A stretch of DNA of 64,000 nucleotides, taken from Thereva unica (lineage: Eukaryota; Arthropoda; Insecta; Diptera; Therevidae). Numbering within the stretch: position 1 is the first letter of the stretch; each line of letters opens with the position of its first letter. The DNA lies in assembly GCA_949987705.1 (NCBI GenBank), contig OX465286.1, positions 1,054,001-1,118,000 on the forward strand, written 5' to 3'. Under the pieces are notes generated by a model. That model made no database searches and was not told the DNA's origin. It worked only from the letters and a program-made list of their open reading frames with translations. Below are positions 1 through 39,739 of the stretch, in pieces. A program made the translations under genes and the position numbers.

Positions 1-2186
1 AGAAAGAACACATAAAATTATCTTTTTGCGCATGCTTGTACCAAAAAAAAAATCAAATCAAATCAATCTACACTTTCCCATTTAAGTAAGTGCATAGTGA
101 TTGGGGGCATACCTTTTAGGTGTTTCAAAACAGTATCCAACCGCGCGGTGCTACATTAAATTTTTGTTATAAATTCCTAGACGTAAAGAAACCTAAAAAA
201 AAAACTAAGTAACGTATACATTGATATATTTTTGTTGTTTGTATATATATATATATGTAAATGAAACTGCGCATGCTCGATTGTCTTATATCGATGGACA
301 AATAGTATAATATGCACTTTTGCCATTTTAGTTACCAGTTTTTTTTTTTTTTTTGGTTTTCTTACTTTCAGTTGAGAGCTGCAATACTCGACTCGACTCG
401 ACTCTCCCCCCAGGCAGCACCAGCCACAACCCACCTCAACTACTCCAATGTTCATTCCAATGCCAATACTCTAAAGAGAGTATATTGCGACTTCTTTTTT
501 GGGTTTTTTGGTCTTCTTCTGCGTGGTTCGGCGGCGGCCACGTTGTTATTTATCTTGAAATATGCGAACCTTTGTCGTATGCTCTTTCTTTTTTTTTAGC
601 TTTTTACTTTATAAAATGTTCGTATTGTAAGTTGTTGTTATCATCCCACTTACGGCTGGTTGCTGATTATGTTTTAACTAGTGTTGTTGTTGTTGGTAAA
701 TGCTATATAGTAGAGTAGATCAAAGTTGTTTAGCGGTGGTACCCCGTGCGTTTTTCAACACCCAAGACAAGACAGGCTAGAGACCAGCTAGCTAGAGTCA
801 GAGTATACCAAAAGAGAGGTAACAAGTGAATCACAATCTTTAAGAAAAAACAGTTTCGCTTAAGACATCGGCCTTTTAGCACGTCTCTTCTTCCCCATTT
901 TTAGTCTTTTTCACTTTTGTTATTATTTTGATTCAAAATAAAAAATAGTAATAAAAATAATAATAAAGAAAAGTGAAAAAAGTTAAACGAAAGTGCACAG
1001 TATCTTTTTCTATTCTAAAGTTTTATTAGTTTATTTTTTTTTTGTTTTTTTTTTTGAATATTATTTTTGTGTTTTCTCGAAGATTTGTTGAATTTAGTTT
1101 CAGGATTGTGGTGACCCTTATACAATCTACTCCCTTAAGGTAGTTATTTTATTTTTCTATTGTGTGTGGTAAGAAAATTCGATAACGATAAAAATTTTGG
1201 ATAAGAAATAAAATACAAAAAAAAATTTACCTACGATATTTATAAAACTTCTACTAAAATGTGGGATTAAAATGGACGTGGGTTACTTTTTATGTTTTTT
1301 ATTTATTTATTTATTATTTGGCCCCTATGCTGATAGTCGTATTTGCTGTCATATGAAGTGACGCTAATACAGCGGTGTGCTGATAATCGATTCTTGTCGT
1401 ATAAAATCTGCTGGCCTAAACGACAGCTTATTTGATGTGCTGACTGAGTTGTAGTTTTGTTGTCACTTTTGGTCGGGCTGTTTTGAGTTAGTAACAAAAT
1501 AGGAAAATTTGAAAGAAAATACATATTTGTTATATTGGAGTGTTTTTATTTTGAGTTTTTAAACTACAAATAGAAAACAATTCGAAACATAAGTTCGAAT
1601 TTTTAGAAAACCATCCAGATGTGGCTACAGGACATAGATATGCTGAGAATTGCATGGTGACAAATTTCACAAATGTTTGGGAAGAAATAATAACAAAATT
1701 ATAATTTTTTCGCAGAAACATAAACTCAAAAATGTTTATTCTTCAAACTAAAAATGTTTATTCCTCACGAGACACAAAAACTTAACATACACACATTCTC
1801 TGACCCCTGGGCTGACACAGTCTTAATTTTACTGAAACGACAATTTCTTGAAAACTCAAACGACTTGTCACGCCACCCGACTCTCAGCACACCAACTAAA
1901 AAACGAGACGACATCGACAATTACGTGCGACTGTCATATGACTTTATGCCTTTATTTATTTATATTTTTTTTTATAAAAATGCATTGATTGTGTATTTTT
2001 ATATTTTAACTAATGTCGTTTCTCTTCTTATATTATTATTACAGAGAAATACAATTTGTATTAATTAAAATAACAAAAAAAAAATTAACAAAACGCCGGG
2101 AGTTTTTGCATCTCTACACACAATTTCACTGAGAGAATTTCATCAATTCAGCAGAAGAGATTTTTCAATTTGGTTAAAACAACAAA
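1..2186. other. AT-rich 5' flank of the GFAT gene
   Basis: No protein gene is visible. The stretch is AT-rich with poly-T and poly-A runs, a short GACTC/TCGAC repeat near 388-404, and short ORFs without recognisable domains. The last ~90 bases before 2187 are probably GFAT 5' UTR. An upstream non-coding exon is possible (an acceptor-like ACAG occurs near 2040) but cannot be fixed. No clear TATA box was found. Confidence 0.5.
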
Positions 2187-29707
<27,521 letters not shown>

Positions 29708-29708
<1 letters not shown>

Positions 29709-30229
29709 ACATAATATTATTGGCTGTTATAGATATCTATATATATAATATATTTTATTTTTTATTCCATATAAATATCGTTATTTTTTTTATATTATTG
29801 ATGAATTATGTTTTTTTTATTTTATATTATTTTTTTAAATTTTTAAAATGCTAAATTTCTTGTACAAAACAAAATACGCATATATATTATTTTCAAAACA
29901 GCAAAACTCAGCGATTATTTCTCATTTATTTCTTTTATTTTGTGACATTAATAAAAAAAATAAGAAAAAAAAACATGGATGTTTCTGTAAGACGCTGAGA
30001 AATTATAAAAATTCGTTAACAGAATATAAGACGACGGCGACAACACCATTATTCTCGAAAGCGGGGTGGTGGGGGGCAGCGAGGGTGTTGCATTTTCTCC
30101 TTTTTATAGGCTGCATCAGCGCTGCCACCCAAACAAGTTTAAAACGTATTAATCCAACGAAAAATATGTACTAAATCAATTAAAATAGTAATAGATCCTA
30201 AATGTATATGTATGTATGTATCCAGTAAT
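29708..30229. other. GFAT 3' UTR and AT-rich flank
   Basis: AT-rich, with no further gene or repeat end recognised. Confidence 0.5.
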
Positions 30230-30896
30230 ATCCCAGCGGGAAATGGAGTGCTCCAATAGCCATGTTGGATCATTCCTTAAAAAGCTTGCAGCGCTCCTGT
30301 TCCCATACCAGTTCCATATACTTTTTAACATTTGCATGTCCTTGCAGGGGAGCATACGTTTTTATGCTCCTCAAAAGCGTTCTAGGAGCATTATAAAAAA
30401 GCTTTTTAAAAAGGAAATATTCATGGAAGCCTGTGGATATGTGATCCGGCATCGAAAAGCTTTTATTTTGTTGATATTTTGCCATTGCCTCTTGCTTTCC
30501 AAGAGCGAGCGTTTCTAACCAAAGCAGTCCCCCAACTAAATTCTAACCACTTCAAACGCTGCTTGTCCTTCGTATCGAATGAAAATCGGGCTATTGAATA
30601 TGCTAATGCCACATCTTATGGTCACAAAGACAATTGCCCGTTTTCTTTTTTTCTATAATATTTATGAAAACTCCAGTAAAGCTCCCTAGAGAGCATATTT
30701 AACAGTGCTCAAAATAAGCTCCCCTGTGCAGCGCTCCCAATTTTCCCCATTGGGAGCTTTATGTCACAAAGATCGACCATTTTTGTTTCGTTCTATAAAA
30801 TATATGAAGGCTCCAGTAATGCTCCCTCGGGAGCATATTTAACAGTGCTCCAAAAAAGCTCCTCTGAGCAGCGCTCCCAATTTTTCCCACTGGGAT
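30230..30896. mobile_element. MITE with ATCCCAGYGGGAAA termini and internal duplication
   Basis: The ends are inverted copies over 14 bp with one transition. Near the right end a unit of about 165 bp (GCTCCC, GAGCATATTTAACAGTGCTC, AGCGCTCCCAATTTT) is present twice in tandem, at about 30650-30770 and 30790-30890. No clear target duplication. Confidence 0.7.
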
Positions 30897-32027
30897 GATA
30901 ATGTATACAAAAGAGACTTAAAATATGTGTATTTTACAGAAATAAGGGGAAAATTTAGGTTCAATTAAAAAAGTGTAGGTACGACAGTTCTCCCCTGCTA
31001 AACTCATGAATTTCTACACTTATTCAATTTCAATATATTTGTATATACAAAACTATGATGATGTTCGAATTAAATTGAGTTGAAATTGATCTGAAATTCG
31101 AATTAAATTGAGTTGTCTGATAGACATGCCACAAACCTCAAACTAAAATATACCACGGTATACGTATAAATGCTTATTAAGTTACACTTCTCTTCTGTTT
31201 ATACGCATATATAATTTACTAAGTGGAATCCGGTGCGCCTCGCTGCACTCATAAGCCAATAGTATGGCGTGCGCCAAAACAATTGGGAATGTTAAAATCA
31301 ATGGGCAGTGAGAGTCTCAAATTCCGCCACGAAAGTGCTTTCCAAAAAAAAAAAATCATTCGCTCATTTATATCCCCAATCACAATTCAGCGGTTTCACT
31401 GCCACTCTTGCCGTGGTCGTGGATGCTATGAGGGAGTGTTTTTGCTGTGTGTTTATATTTCCAATTCTTTTGGTGCGCGCACTATAACTGTATATTTGTT
31501 CAGTTGAGGTGATAAGAATTTTAATATACAGTAGGAGACATTAAAGACATTTTTTCGTATTTTTGATTCCGAAAAGTAAAATAATAAAATGTATGCAGAG
31601 GCATCTTGTAGCAAATGGACACGCAAGCAAGTCGAGTCGAGTCGCGGTATAACAGCCCTATCGAGCGATGTCATCGTTTGTTTAGACGAAAACGAGACGA
31701 TATCGTCTTCCAAGGTAGCATTTTGACAAAACGGTTTCGTTTCGTCTTCGGGAGTACAGGCCTTGCTTTTTTCAAAAAAAATTGTACGGCAATCACTTCC
31801 AATCGAACTGAAATTTTTGCGTGAAAGAGTAACAAACATCCATACAAACTTTCACGTTTGTAATATTAGTAAGATATCACCGTGAGAAAATAAGGGCTGG
31901 GTTGATTAATTCGCGCCAATTTAAATCGAATAAAAAATGTACAAAAAATCAAATTAGTACGGAATAAAAAGTTGTAGCATAAAAATCGTAGCAGAAATAC
32001 TACAATTGTAGTAGGGTGGCAGCGTTG
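30897..32027. other. intergenic sequence, nothing recognised
   Basis: Includes a 22-bp direct repeat (GAATTAAATTGAGTTG) near 31068-31115. No gene. Confidence 0.45.
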
Positions 32028-32179
32028 GGCTGCATTCGAAAATTCAGCCAGCTGCGCAGAATTGGCAGCATCGCAGTATCGACTGCAGGATATACATATA
32101 TGCCCGGCTGCAGCGGTTTGATTTTTTGAATGATGTGCTGCCAATTCTGCGCAGCTGGCTGAATTTTGCGAATGCAGCC
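32028..32179. repeat. long near-perfect inverted repeat, 43-bp arms
   Basis: Arm 32028-32070 and arm 32136-32179 are reverse complements with a single one-base indel, separated by 65 nt. It begins GGCTGCATTCG. Either a small foldback transposon or a source of a long hairpin RNA. No target duplication is evident. Confidence 0.85.
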
Positions 32180-32316
32180 TATTATACTGTGTAAACATCG
32201 TCAGTTCGTTGCTAAAAAGCAGTTTATGGTTCCCCAATGATATGATATATTAGAATATATTCTTCGGTTGGTATATTTCTTGTTTAAATCCAATTAAACC
32301 GAAAATGAAACTTAAT

Positions 32317-32468
32317 GGGCCTGTTTAGACACTTCGCTCCCAGTAATGTTCCTCACAAATTTGGAGTGGAGGGAGAAGTGGGGTGGTCCCTCTCATCATT
32401 CCTACTTCCCCCTTCGTCGACAAAGTTCGTGACGAACGCTCCTGGAAGCGAACCGTGTAAACAGGCCC
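32317..32468. mobile_element. 152-bp MITE with GGGCCTGTTTA termini and AAT duplication
   Basis: Imperfect terminal inverted repeats of about 28 bp begin GGGCCTGTTTAGACAC on the left and GGGCCTGTTTACACGG (reverse complement) on the right. AAT flanks both ends. A truncated relative lies at 5866-5933. Confidence 0.8.
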
Positions 32469-32737
32469 AATAATGAGTGAACTTGTCCCTCTTATAATTT
32501 TTGCTCTTTGTAATTCTGACTCTTATAATTTTTGGGATCAATTCAGCTCTCAATTCATCGTTGAAAGCATGGTTCTTTCGCAAATTGGTTTATAGTTCCT
32601 CTTGATGTGACTGCGCTTGCGCCTTGTACTGTTTTTTGTGCTTCTGCGTTTAATTTTCTCGTCGCCTTTTTACTTTTTGTAGTGTAATGTGATTTTCTTA
32701 AAATAAAAATTAAAAATATTTTAATTAAAAAAAAAAA

Positions 32738-35700
32738 ATGAAACCTGCTACTGAATACGATTACTTACCAATAACAAATATTGGACAACGAAGAATCATA
32801 CAGAAAAATGGAACTGAATCGATATTGCCGCTTTATGAAAAGGAGATTGCGCCGCGATCATCCACTGAGATATTTATTAAAAATATCCCAAAACACTTTC
32901 GCATAATTGATCTAATGCCGTATTTCGCTAGATTTGGCCCAATATACGATGCACGTCTAATGTTTGAATTCACCGGAAAAAATCGCGGATTCGGCTTCAT
33001 TCGTTACTGTAATGCAGCTGATGCGGCCAAGGCATTATGCATAATGAATAATAATTGCATTATACAAAAGAAAAGGATTATCGTTGAAGCATCAAAGGAT
33101 AAGACATCGATATATCTTGGCAATATACCGGGGCATTTAAGTTTGGCAACTGTTACGGAAATTTTACACAGGCGAATACGGCCGAAATTTAAAAGGCTAT
33201 TGATTGAACCATATGATAGTGAAGAGACAACAAGGCATGCGGGATTTGCTTTTTTGGAGTTTAATAGTCATGAGGATGCTGTTGAAGTTAAGCGACAATA
33301 TAGTACTGGTTTATTGCCATTAAACCATACTGATGCATGCAAAATAGCGTGGAAAAAGGAAAGTTCATCGTCCAGGGGGAAGAAGCCCCGAGCTACGGAT
33401 TACTATGCGTCTTTACGTTTAACTTGTATGGCGAACTTTTTGCAAGTGCCAATAATAATATTTGGAACGGTGTGCAGAGAGATGGGGATACAGTATTGTG
33501 CAGTAAGTTAATATATACTTTTATAGTAATATTTTTGCCCCTAGACGTATCTCTAGCCGGTTTTCTAATATCAAATAGATAAGTTGTATTTAAGTTAGTT
33601 CTCTTCACTTTCTTTCTAACATGATTCTAGGGCCCCTAGTACTATATCTAAGAGGGGTTTTTGTTTGTTTGTGGAGAACTAAAGCTCAGAGGTAAGTCCC
33701 TAGCTATGGATGAAAATCTTTGTAAGGGCTCTCCTTTGGAATCTTAGCGGCGTCTTTCCACACACATTCTATTAATTTCAACGGCCTCTAGGCTCGGCTG
33801 GGCGTTCGATTTCAACCTTTAATTAAAGATACGAGTGGTATCAAATTGGGCCGAGTCTCAGGCTTGGTAATGTTCGACAATCTTTGCATCTGTGCCCTTC
33901 GTGCAAGAGCCATGTCAACACACAGCTTACGTGGCCAGCTCCTTTTATAAGACTGCTTATGCAGCCTTATATCCTTCCACGTTACAAGGCCATGCACGGT
34001 CGATCCTAGAACCATGCACGGTCGATCCTAGAACGATGGCGGCTTCGATGGCGGCTACAACTCCTCAACTATTTTAAAGCTATAGCATTTTGGAGCATGC
34101 AACTAAGCTTTTAAGGGGCCGATGAGCTTAATAAACCTACCTTCCACCTTTATACTCCAAAGAACCGGCTGGTCTTCAGCCAGAATGAATTGACTCAAAA
34201 TAAAGAGTCTTGATTCTCCGTTATCCGAGGTCCGTTGTGAGCACTTTGGGCTTTTCGGCATTGATTTTTAATCCGTATGACCGGGCAATGCGGGATATGT
34301 CGTATGAGATGTCCGTTGTTTTGGCATCCTTGTCGGCGAGTTCGTTACGAAGTTGTTGTCTTCGTATCGAACTCCGCATCATTCATCGAGTGCTTCACGC
34401 ATAATCGCGTCGATCACAAGTTTGAAGAGAAGTGGCGAAGCGACGTCTCCTTGTCGGACACCTGTTCGAATCGGGAATTCCTCGGATAAGTCGCTTCGAA
34501 TACGAACGTTGCTGGTTGAGCCATCGTACAACGCTTCGGGAGAAGTTGGATGATTTTCAATGGCACGTGTTGGGTTTCCAATTCTTTCCACACGCTGTTC
34601 CAATCGATGGTAGGGTCCCGTAGGCACGCCCAATTCTTCTTGGCTGGTGGTGGCGCTGTTTTCTTCGCTCTTTATAATCGCATTTATAATTTCGCTCGAA
34701 CAAGATAATGATCCGATCCGCAATCGGGCCCACGCATTGCATGTACGTCTTTGAGCGTCGATCGGAATTTTGTGTTGATCAAAAAGTAGTCTAACATCGC
34801 CGAGTCGTTGCCGGATGAATTTCGCCAGGTGAGTTGGTACGGTCAACGGTCAAATTGTTTCACTCTGCGAATGAATCGTGCCTTTGCTAGCTAGTTCGTC
34901 AGTTTTACAATTTCGGTGACCGGGCATCCATACGAGGAGGGTCCTGAACTGCTGAGCCATCTCGTTAAGAGATCTGCGGCATTCAGAGATATTTCTAGAA
35001 CTGTTAGTACAAGAGCAGGTCCTTCAGAGCTGACTTTCTGAGAAGATATAGACAGTTTTATTTCTATCGCCTTGCTGGTTGATTTGCAGAACAGCTTCAT
35101 GTATGGCTAAAGCCTCCGCTTGGTATACATTGCAGTGATCGGATAGCCTAAAGGAGGTTTCAATCCCAAGCTCTGGGGGAAAGACGCCTCCTCCTCAATA
35201 TTAAGCATTGGTTATTGAAAGCTATGTGTAGGTATGCTTGAGAGCTATGAATAGTTAGTAGATCCAGAATGTCCTATTGGATGGAAGATAGAGTTTTATG
35301 TTAGGAACAAGATGGTCACCTGTATGCTTCGCAACTGAACGCTGCTTATTTAGTTTTAATTGCGTTCTTACAATTCCAATTAAAATTCGTCATTTGCCCT
35401 AAGCTTAGTAGATTAGGCTAAGATAGGTGTGCGGATGGATCCCTAATTAGCGCCATTTTAATGCCGCAAGTTCACTTAATTTTTGGTTGTTTGGTCGGCT
35501 GGTGATGGATGCCTTAAGCCATTCTGTAGAGTTTAGGAAGCTTTATCAAGTGGTGATCTATTTTAAGTCTTCCAGAACGTTAACTACGCGCAAGGCCGGC
35601 GCTTGGGTTTTATGCGCCCGGTGCAGTATGCCAGTACGCTTCTCATTTTTTTGTCTCACTGAAGGACAATGGAAAAAATTGGTTCTCAGTCGAAATGAGC

Positions 35701-37032
35701 CCGGTGCAAGTGCACAATTTTCCAATATGAAAGCACCGCCCCTGTTTAAGCGCAACGACCTTCTATAGCAGGTTTCAATCCCTCTTCGGTCACGATCCTA
35801 TCAACCTAATCCCGGTTCAACCTCGTTTCCATTTGATTTCGAATAATCGCAATGCCTTCCGGAGAAAAAGCTTCCTCATCATGATTTTACTAGTTTACTC
35901 CAGCTTCTCTGCCATCCTTCTCATTGTTTCATGAACTTTGAAACTTTCCGATACATTATGTATTCTGCAGAATTTCGCCGACCACGATACTCTTCTTCCT
36001 CGACGTATATTTTTTCATTTATTTTTTGTCTGGTCTTGTAGATCTCCCAGGCAGATAAGTTGTTGCCCTTCATTACCTAATTTAAGACCATTTTAATCCA
36101 ACGAGCATTTACGTTATACGATTAAATTATATAGTGTAACTTCTTCCGCCCCGATTCACATGAGTTCGGAGACAGACTTGCGCTATGACTGTCCAGTTAT
36201 AACAAGCAATCAGAGGTGCTAGGACTTCCTGAATAGAAGCAGAAGAGTATGAACAGGATTTCGATAGTTGATTTAGTTGTTTTGTATGTACATCGAAATT
36301 CTCTTATCATTTTAATTTTTATTTAACACCATAATTCTCTACTCGACAGATTGTCTTACGGTCTAATATAACCAGACATACTCGAGCGATTTTTATTGAA
36401 ATTACAATAGTATCTGGCCTAGACATTCTTTCGCGTATATGTGAAGTAGCTGAAAATTTGATTGATTTCGACGGCGGATTTATCCAGAACAACTATATTA
36501 TAAAGTCTGATGACTCCTTAGCATACGTTGGTAAGTAGCATAAAGGTTATATTAATTTAAACTATTAAAATATAAATAAATCAAAACAGTTGGCGTTCTA
36601 GAAGAGAACGATAATCGTATAATGAAATTTATGCATCCACATCCGAATTGTACGGAAATAGCCTATTGGAACGAAATCTGCCACCTGAGCAATGCAGTTA
36701 AAATGTTTTCTTTATATAAAACAGCGGAATTATTGCAATTCTATGAAGCAAGTTTACGATATAATAGTTTTATCAATTATTCTATTGATGATCGTATATT
36801 GTATCCGATTACATCGTCATATAGATCGCAACCGCCAATGCCTTGCGGGATAACAAATATTGAAATTATATTCTTGCTATGCTATAATACTGGTGGAAAT
36901 GTCTTTTATAATAATCGAATAGCTCGACTATGGACTGAATACTTGATTATATATGATGTCCATTATAATGGAAGATTATGTTTTTATAATCAATCTTCTA
37001 TGCCCGGTTGTGATTTTGTTGCCCGACATTGA
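32738..37032 (+). CDS. two-RRM RNA-binding protein, hnRNP R/Q-A1CF-RBM46-DND1 group
   Basis: Exons 32738-33502, 36350-36530 and 36590-37032 join in frame to give 462 aa. RRM1 (about 46-125) has EIFIKNIP as RNP2 and NRGFGFIRY as RNP1. RRM2 (about 127-208) has SIYLGNIP and HAGFAFLEF. The TEIFI start, ARLMFEF.GKNRGFGF and the DKTSIYLGNIP linker are characteristic of the A1CF/RBM46/SYNCRIP/DND1 group. A third region (about 225-320: SLRLTCMANFLQVPI, CREMGIQYCA) resembles the dsRNA-binding-like C-terminal half of DND1/RBM46 proteins but is weakly conserved, and the last 140 residues are unrecognised. Members act in mRNA stability and editing, and in germ-cell translation. Which orthologue this is cannot be decided here. 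Intron 1 (2.8 kb) holds LINE debris. A polyadenylation signal AATAAA lies at 37289-37294. Confidence 0.88.
34185..34860 (-). mobile_element. family B LINE RT, rearranged copy
   Basis: Minus translation gives HLAKFIRQRLGDVRLLFDQ (end of the endonuclease), then a jump to YDGSTSNVRIRSDLSEEF and TGVRQGDVASPLLF. This is collinear with 11840-12000 and 42860-43000 but with internal deletions. It lies in intron 1 of the RRM gene, antisense to it. Confidence 0.85.
34865..35210 (-). mobile_element. LINE RNase H fragment
   Basis: Minus frames give SDHCNVYQAEALAIHEAV, VYIFSESQ, CRRSLNEMAQQF and LLVWMPGHRNCKTDELASK, the RNase H1 core of a non-LTR element, with frame breaks. Confidence 0.75.
35591..35744. 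mobile_element. short hAT-like element
   Basis: The left end CAAGGCCGGCGCTTGGG and right end (inverted CAGGGGCGGTGCTTTC) resemble the CAGGGCCGGCG termini elsewhere. It contains GCGCCCGGTGCA near the left. The duplication is not clean. Confidence 0.55.
35745..36349. other. intron sequence, nothing recognised
   Basis: No supported feature apart from the CGACAG acceptor at the end. Confidence 0.4.
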
Positions 37033-37288
37033 TTTATGTTGCGCACTCAAAGCCGATATTGTATCATGTAATATTTAAAGAAGAAATCTGTTTCATTTGT
37101 CTATATCGGTGTATTGAATTTTTTTTTGTTATGTTTTGTTTTTATTGTATAATTTTAATAATTGTTTTATATGAAATATAAATGTATCTAAACTTTGTCC
37201 TTTTGTAAAGATTTCTAATCATTTTTTTATCAACATGAAATGTTATTTATTATATATATATATGTTTGTATATTCTTAAAAATATTTA

Positions 37289-37294
37289 AATAAA
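37289..37294 (+). promoter_or_regulatory. polyadenylation signal of the RRM gene
   Basis: AATAAA 257 nt after the stop, in AT-rich sequence. Confidence 0.5.
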
Positions 37295-37484
37295 GACTTC
37301 TACTTTGTTCTTTCATCATGAATTCATCTTTGCTGTGAGCTTATTCTCGGAACACAACTGGAATAACATTTCAAATTATCCCCTTTAAAACATTATCACA
37401 GGCCCTTTTTCATCAGGGAAGGCTGTTTAATTCCCTGCGGTAGAGTCGTCAAGGTGCTGCCGATGTTGTTAAGCTGGAAGTACA

Positions 37485-37868
37485 AATTGCATTGCGTTGC
37501 ATGAATGCATTGACAGATCAAGTTTGCACTGAATATATTTCAATGATGGCAGACTTATTAATGCGGCACTACCTTCAATGCATCGCAATGCAATGCAACA
37601 GTTGTTTAACTTTTACGCATACAACGCATTCAATACTCTGTCAAATTGGTCTTGTTTTTTTTTCTGCAAAAATATTATTAGCTCGAATTAACTCAGTAAT
37701 ATATTAAAAATTGAATTTGATGAGGGATTTAACACAAATTCAACATGAATTCAAATTTCAAAACGCATTTAAGTGCCGACACGCAACCGCATTAATGTCT
37801 CAAATCCATATAATGTAACGCATTGCAGTAAGATCCACTCAAGTATTGCAATGCAATGCAACGCAATT
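37485..37868. mobile_element. MITE with AATTGCRTTGCRTTGCAT termini
   Basis: Inverted ends made of TTGCR units match over about 18 bp with two transitions. Related GCAATGCAATGCAAC strings occur inside. No clear duplication. Confidence 0.6.
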
Positions 37869-38660
37869 ATCTACTTTCAGCTTTACACACTCTCTACAGC
37901 AGTGATTCTCAACCTTTTTTTGTTACGGTACACTTTTAACAATTTCATAATTTTGGCGGCACACTAACAATACAATAAATTTAAAAGAGTTTTACTTATA
38001 CACCGTCAGCTAGTGACTTAGGTGCCCCATTTTCTCATGCTAGCCTCGAAGAGGGTTAAAAGGTAGATCGATGTTGAGTTGGAAAAAATCAAATTAAGGT
38101 GCCGCTCCTGAGGTTAACGTAACGTAACATATTTTTCGTAACAGAAATAAGAGGCGTATCTCTTCGCATTTGAGTTTCCTCAAAAATACCACTCAAAAAA
38201 AAAAAAAAAAAAAAACAGCGATACTGAAGTGAGGTATGCATTATCAACTTTTTATAATGGCCCTAGTAGGCTTTCAAATTAATTGGGGCGATATCTGCCT
38301 TACATATTTAGAAAACGTTTTGAAAACCTTCAAAAAAAAATACCCCGGCTTCACCGGCTGAGCAAGAAAATTGGCGAACTGAACTAAAGTTGAATGCAAA
38401 AGCTCGCTAAAAAGATAGTAATCAACTAGAATATGTAGTGGAATGCCATTCCAGTGGGCTTTCGCATTTCTGATTTCTGGCGAAAAAGCAACAATTTCCA
38501 CGAACTGAACATAAACTGTACTTTAGCCGGTGAAGCCACTTACTTGGATTGAACTGAACATTATTGAACTGAGGTCGGCGAAGCCGAGCCATTAAGCTTT
38601 AGCTTAACCCATACAAAGCTTTAGTTTTTGTTGATGTATTGCTTTTTGTTTCAGACAATG

Positions 38661-38783
38661 GTGGTGACCGGGAAGGGTATCATTTAGCATACTCAATAGA
38701 CCGGTTCTGGTTCGATTACAGGGGCTAAGCAGATTGGACGTAATTAGTACTCAGTTGGGAGACCGTATTGGTAAAACGATACT
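38661..38783 (+). pseudogene. 5S rRNA-derived sequence
   Basis: It is collinear with eukaryotic 5S rRNA: GACCGGTTCTGGTTCGATTA, GGCTAAGCAG, then TTAGTACT, GTTGGGAGACCG and TTGG in the right order and spacing. The internal control regions are recognisable but mutated, so it is not a working 5S gene. Either a 5S pseudogene or the head of a 5S-derived SINE. Confidence 0.7.
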
Positions 38784-39292
38784 TGCTTTTAAAAATATAA
38801 AGTTTTCGACACAGGCGTTATTATTCACATATCCCCGCCGAACTTCTCAAACTTTTCGGAATCCATTTTCCACTCGGAATCGAGGACCAATGATTTTTTC
38901 TCCGGGGGAGCCAAATGAGGCATTTCCGTATGACGAGGCGCGAATGAGGCAAGGGATCAGATACTCGGTGTGGGCCTTATAGGGCAATCTACTCGGGGTC
39001 AACATGGGGCGGTCGGGCTAGGCTCATACGGGCCCCTCCCAAAATGCTAGTCGGACCCCCATAACCAAAGAATTTAAAGCCGGCTCGTAATTCAATTGGC
39101 CGAATAATATTTTAACGGTTACCTATTCGCGTACTCCCCACCTACAATGATTATGTTCCGCCGCCCCTGTTCGCTAGCAGTATTCTTCTTTTAATTTTCG
39201 CCGTAATGTTGTTATCTTTGCTGCTCTTTAATGCTGCTTTTTCTAACGCTACATATGCTTCATTCGTTGCAGTCATTGACCTGCCTATTACT

Positions 39293-39693
39293 ACGTTTCC
39301 ATGACAGCTTGAGTACTCGAAGGCTTGAAAATCTCAAGAACTCGAGCGCGTATATGCTCTGCCTACTTGAAGCGGCATATTAGCTTGAACTGAGCTTGAG
39401 TTCTTTAGCTGTCATTTGAAGTTACTATTATATTTCTTTTATTTCTTCTTTTTATGGTGCTTTTATTTCTTCATAAATATTTTTGTCTCGTCATATTCCC
39501 ACACATTACCTTTAGACACATTTACAGGCCTAACTTTCGCAATTTCGAGCACTCAAGCTTTCAAGCTCGGTTTACATGACAAGCATTCGAGCCGATCACA
39601 AAAATCTTTTTGATCGACTCCAGTCGAGCTGCTTGCGTTTACATTTGTACTTGAAGTACGCTTCAAGTAAGCTTCAAGCTGTCATGGAAACGC
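39293..39693. mobile_element. MITE with RCGTTTCCATGACAGCTTGA termini and ACT duplication, nested in the hAT element
   Basis: Inverted ends of about 20 bp, flanked by ACT at 39290-39292 and 39694-39696. The interior is rich in CTTGA/TCAAG units in both orientations. Confidence 0.78.
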
Positions 39694-39739
39694 ACTATAT
39701 GACGACTACATCATCTGCATAAATGCAATTAGCTGAATA

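Noticed and set aside
177..718. Overlapping ORFs of 92-121 aa at the left edge
   Set aside because: Low-complexity poly-T translation; no domain and no splice-consistent extension.
1313..1950. Possible inverted-repeat element (GTCATATGA and GGTGTGCTGA words at both ends)
   Set aside because: Matching words are short with unequal spacing and no target duplication; too weak to call.
33991..34034. 21-bp direct repeat (CATGCACGGTCGATCCTAGAAC)
   Set aside because: Only two units in intronic debris; a simple tandem duplication.
38661..38783. Functional 5S rRNA gene
   Set aside because: The control boxes are mutated, many positions differ from 5S, and it is nested in a transposon.
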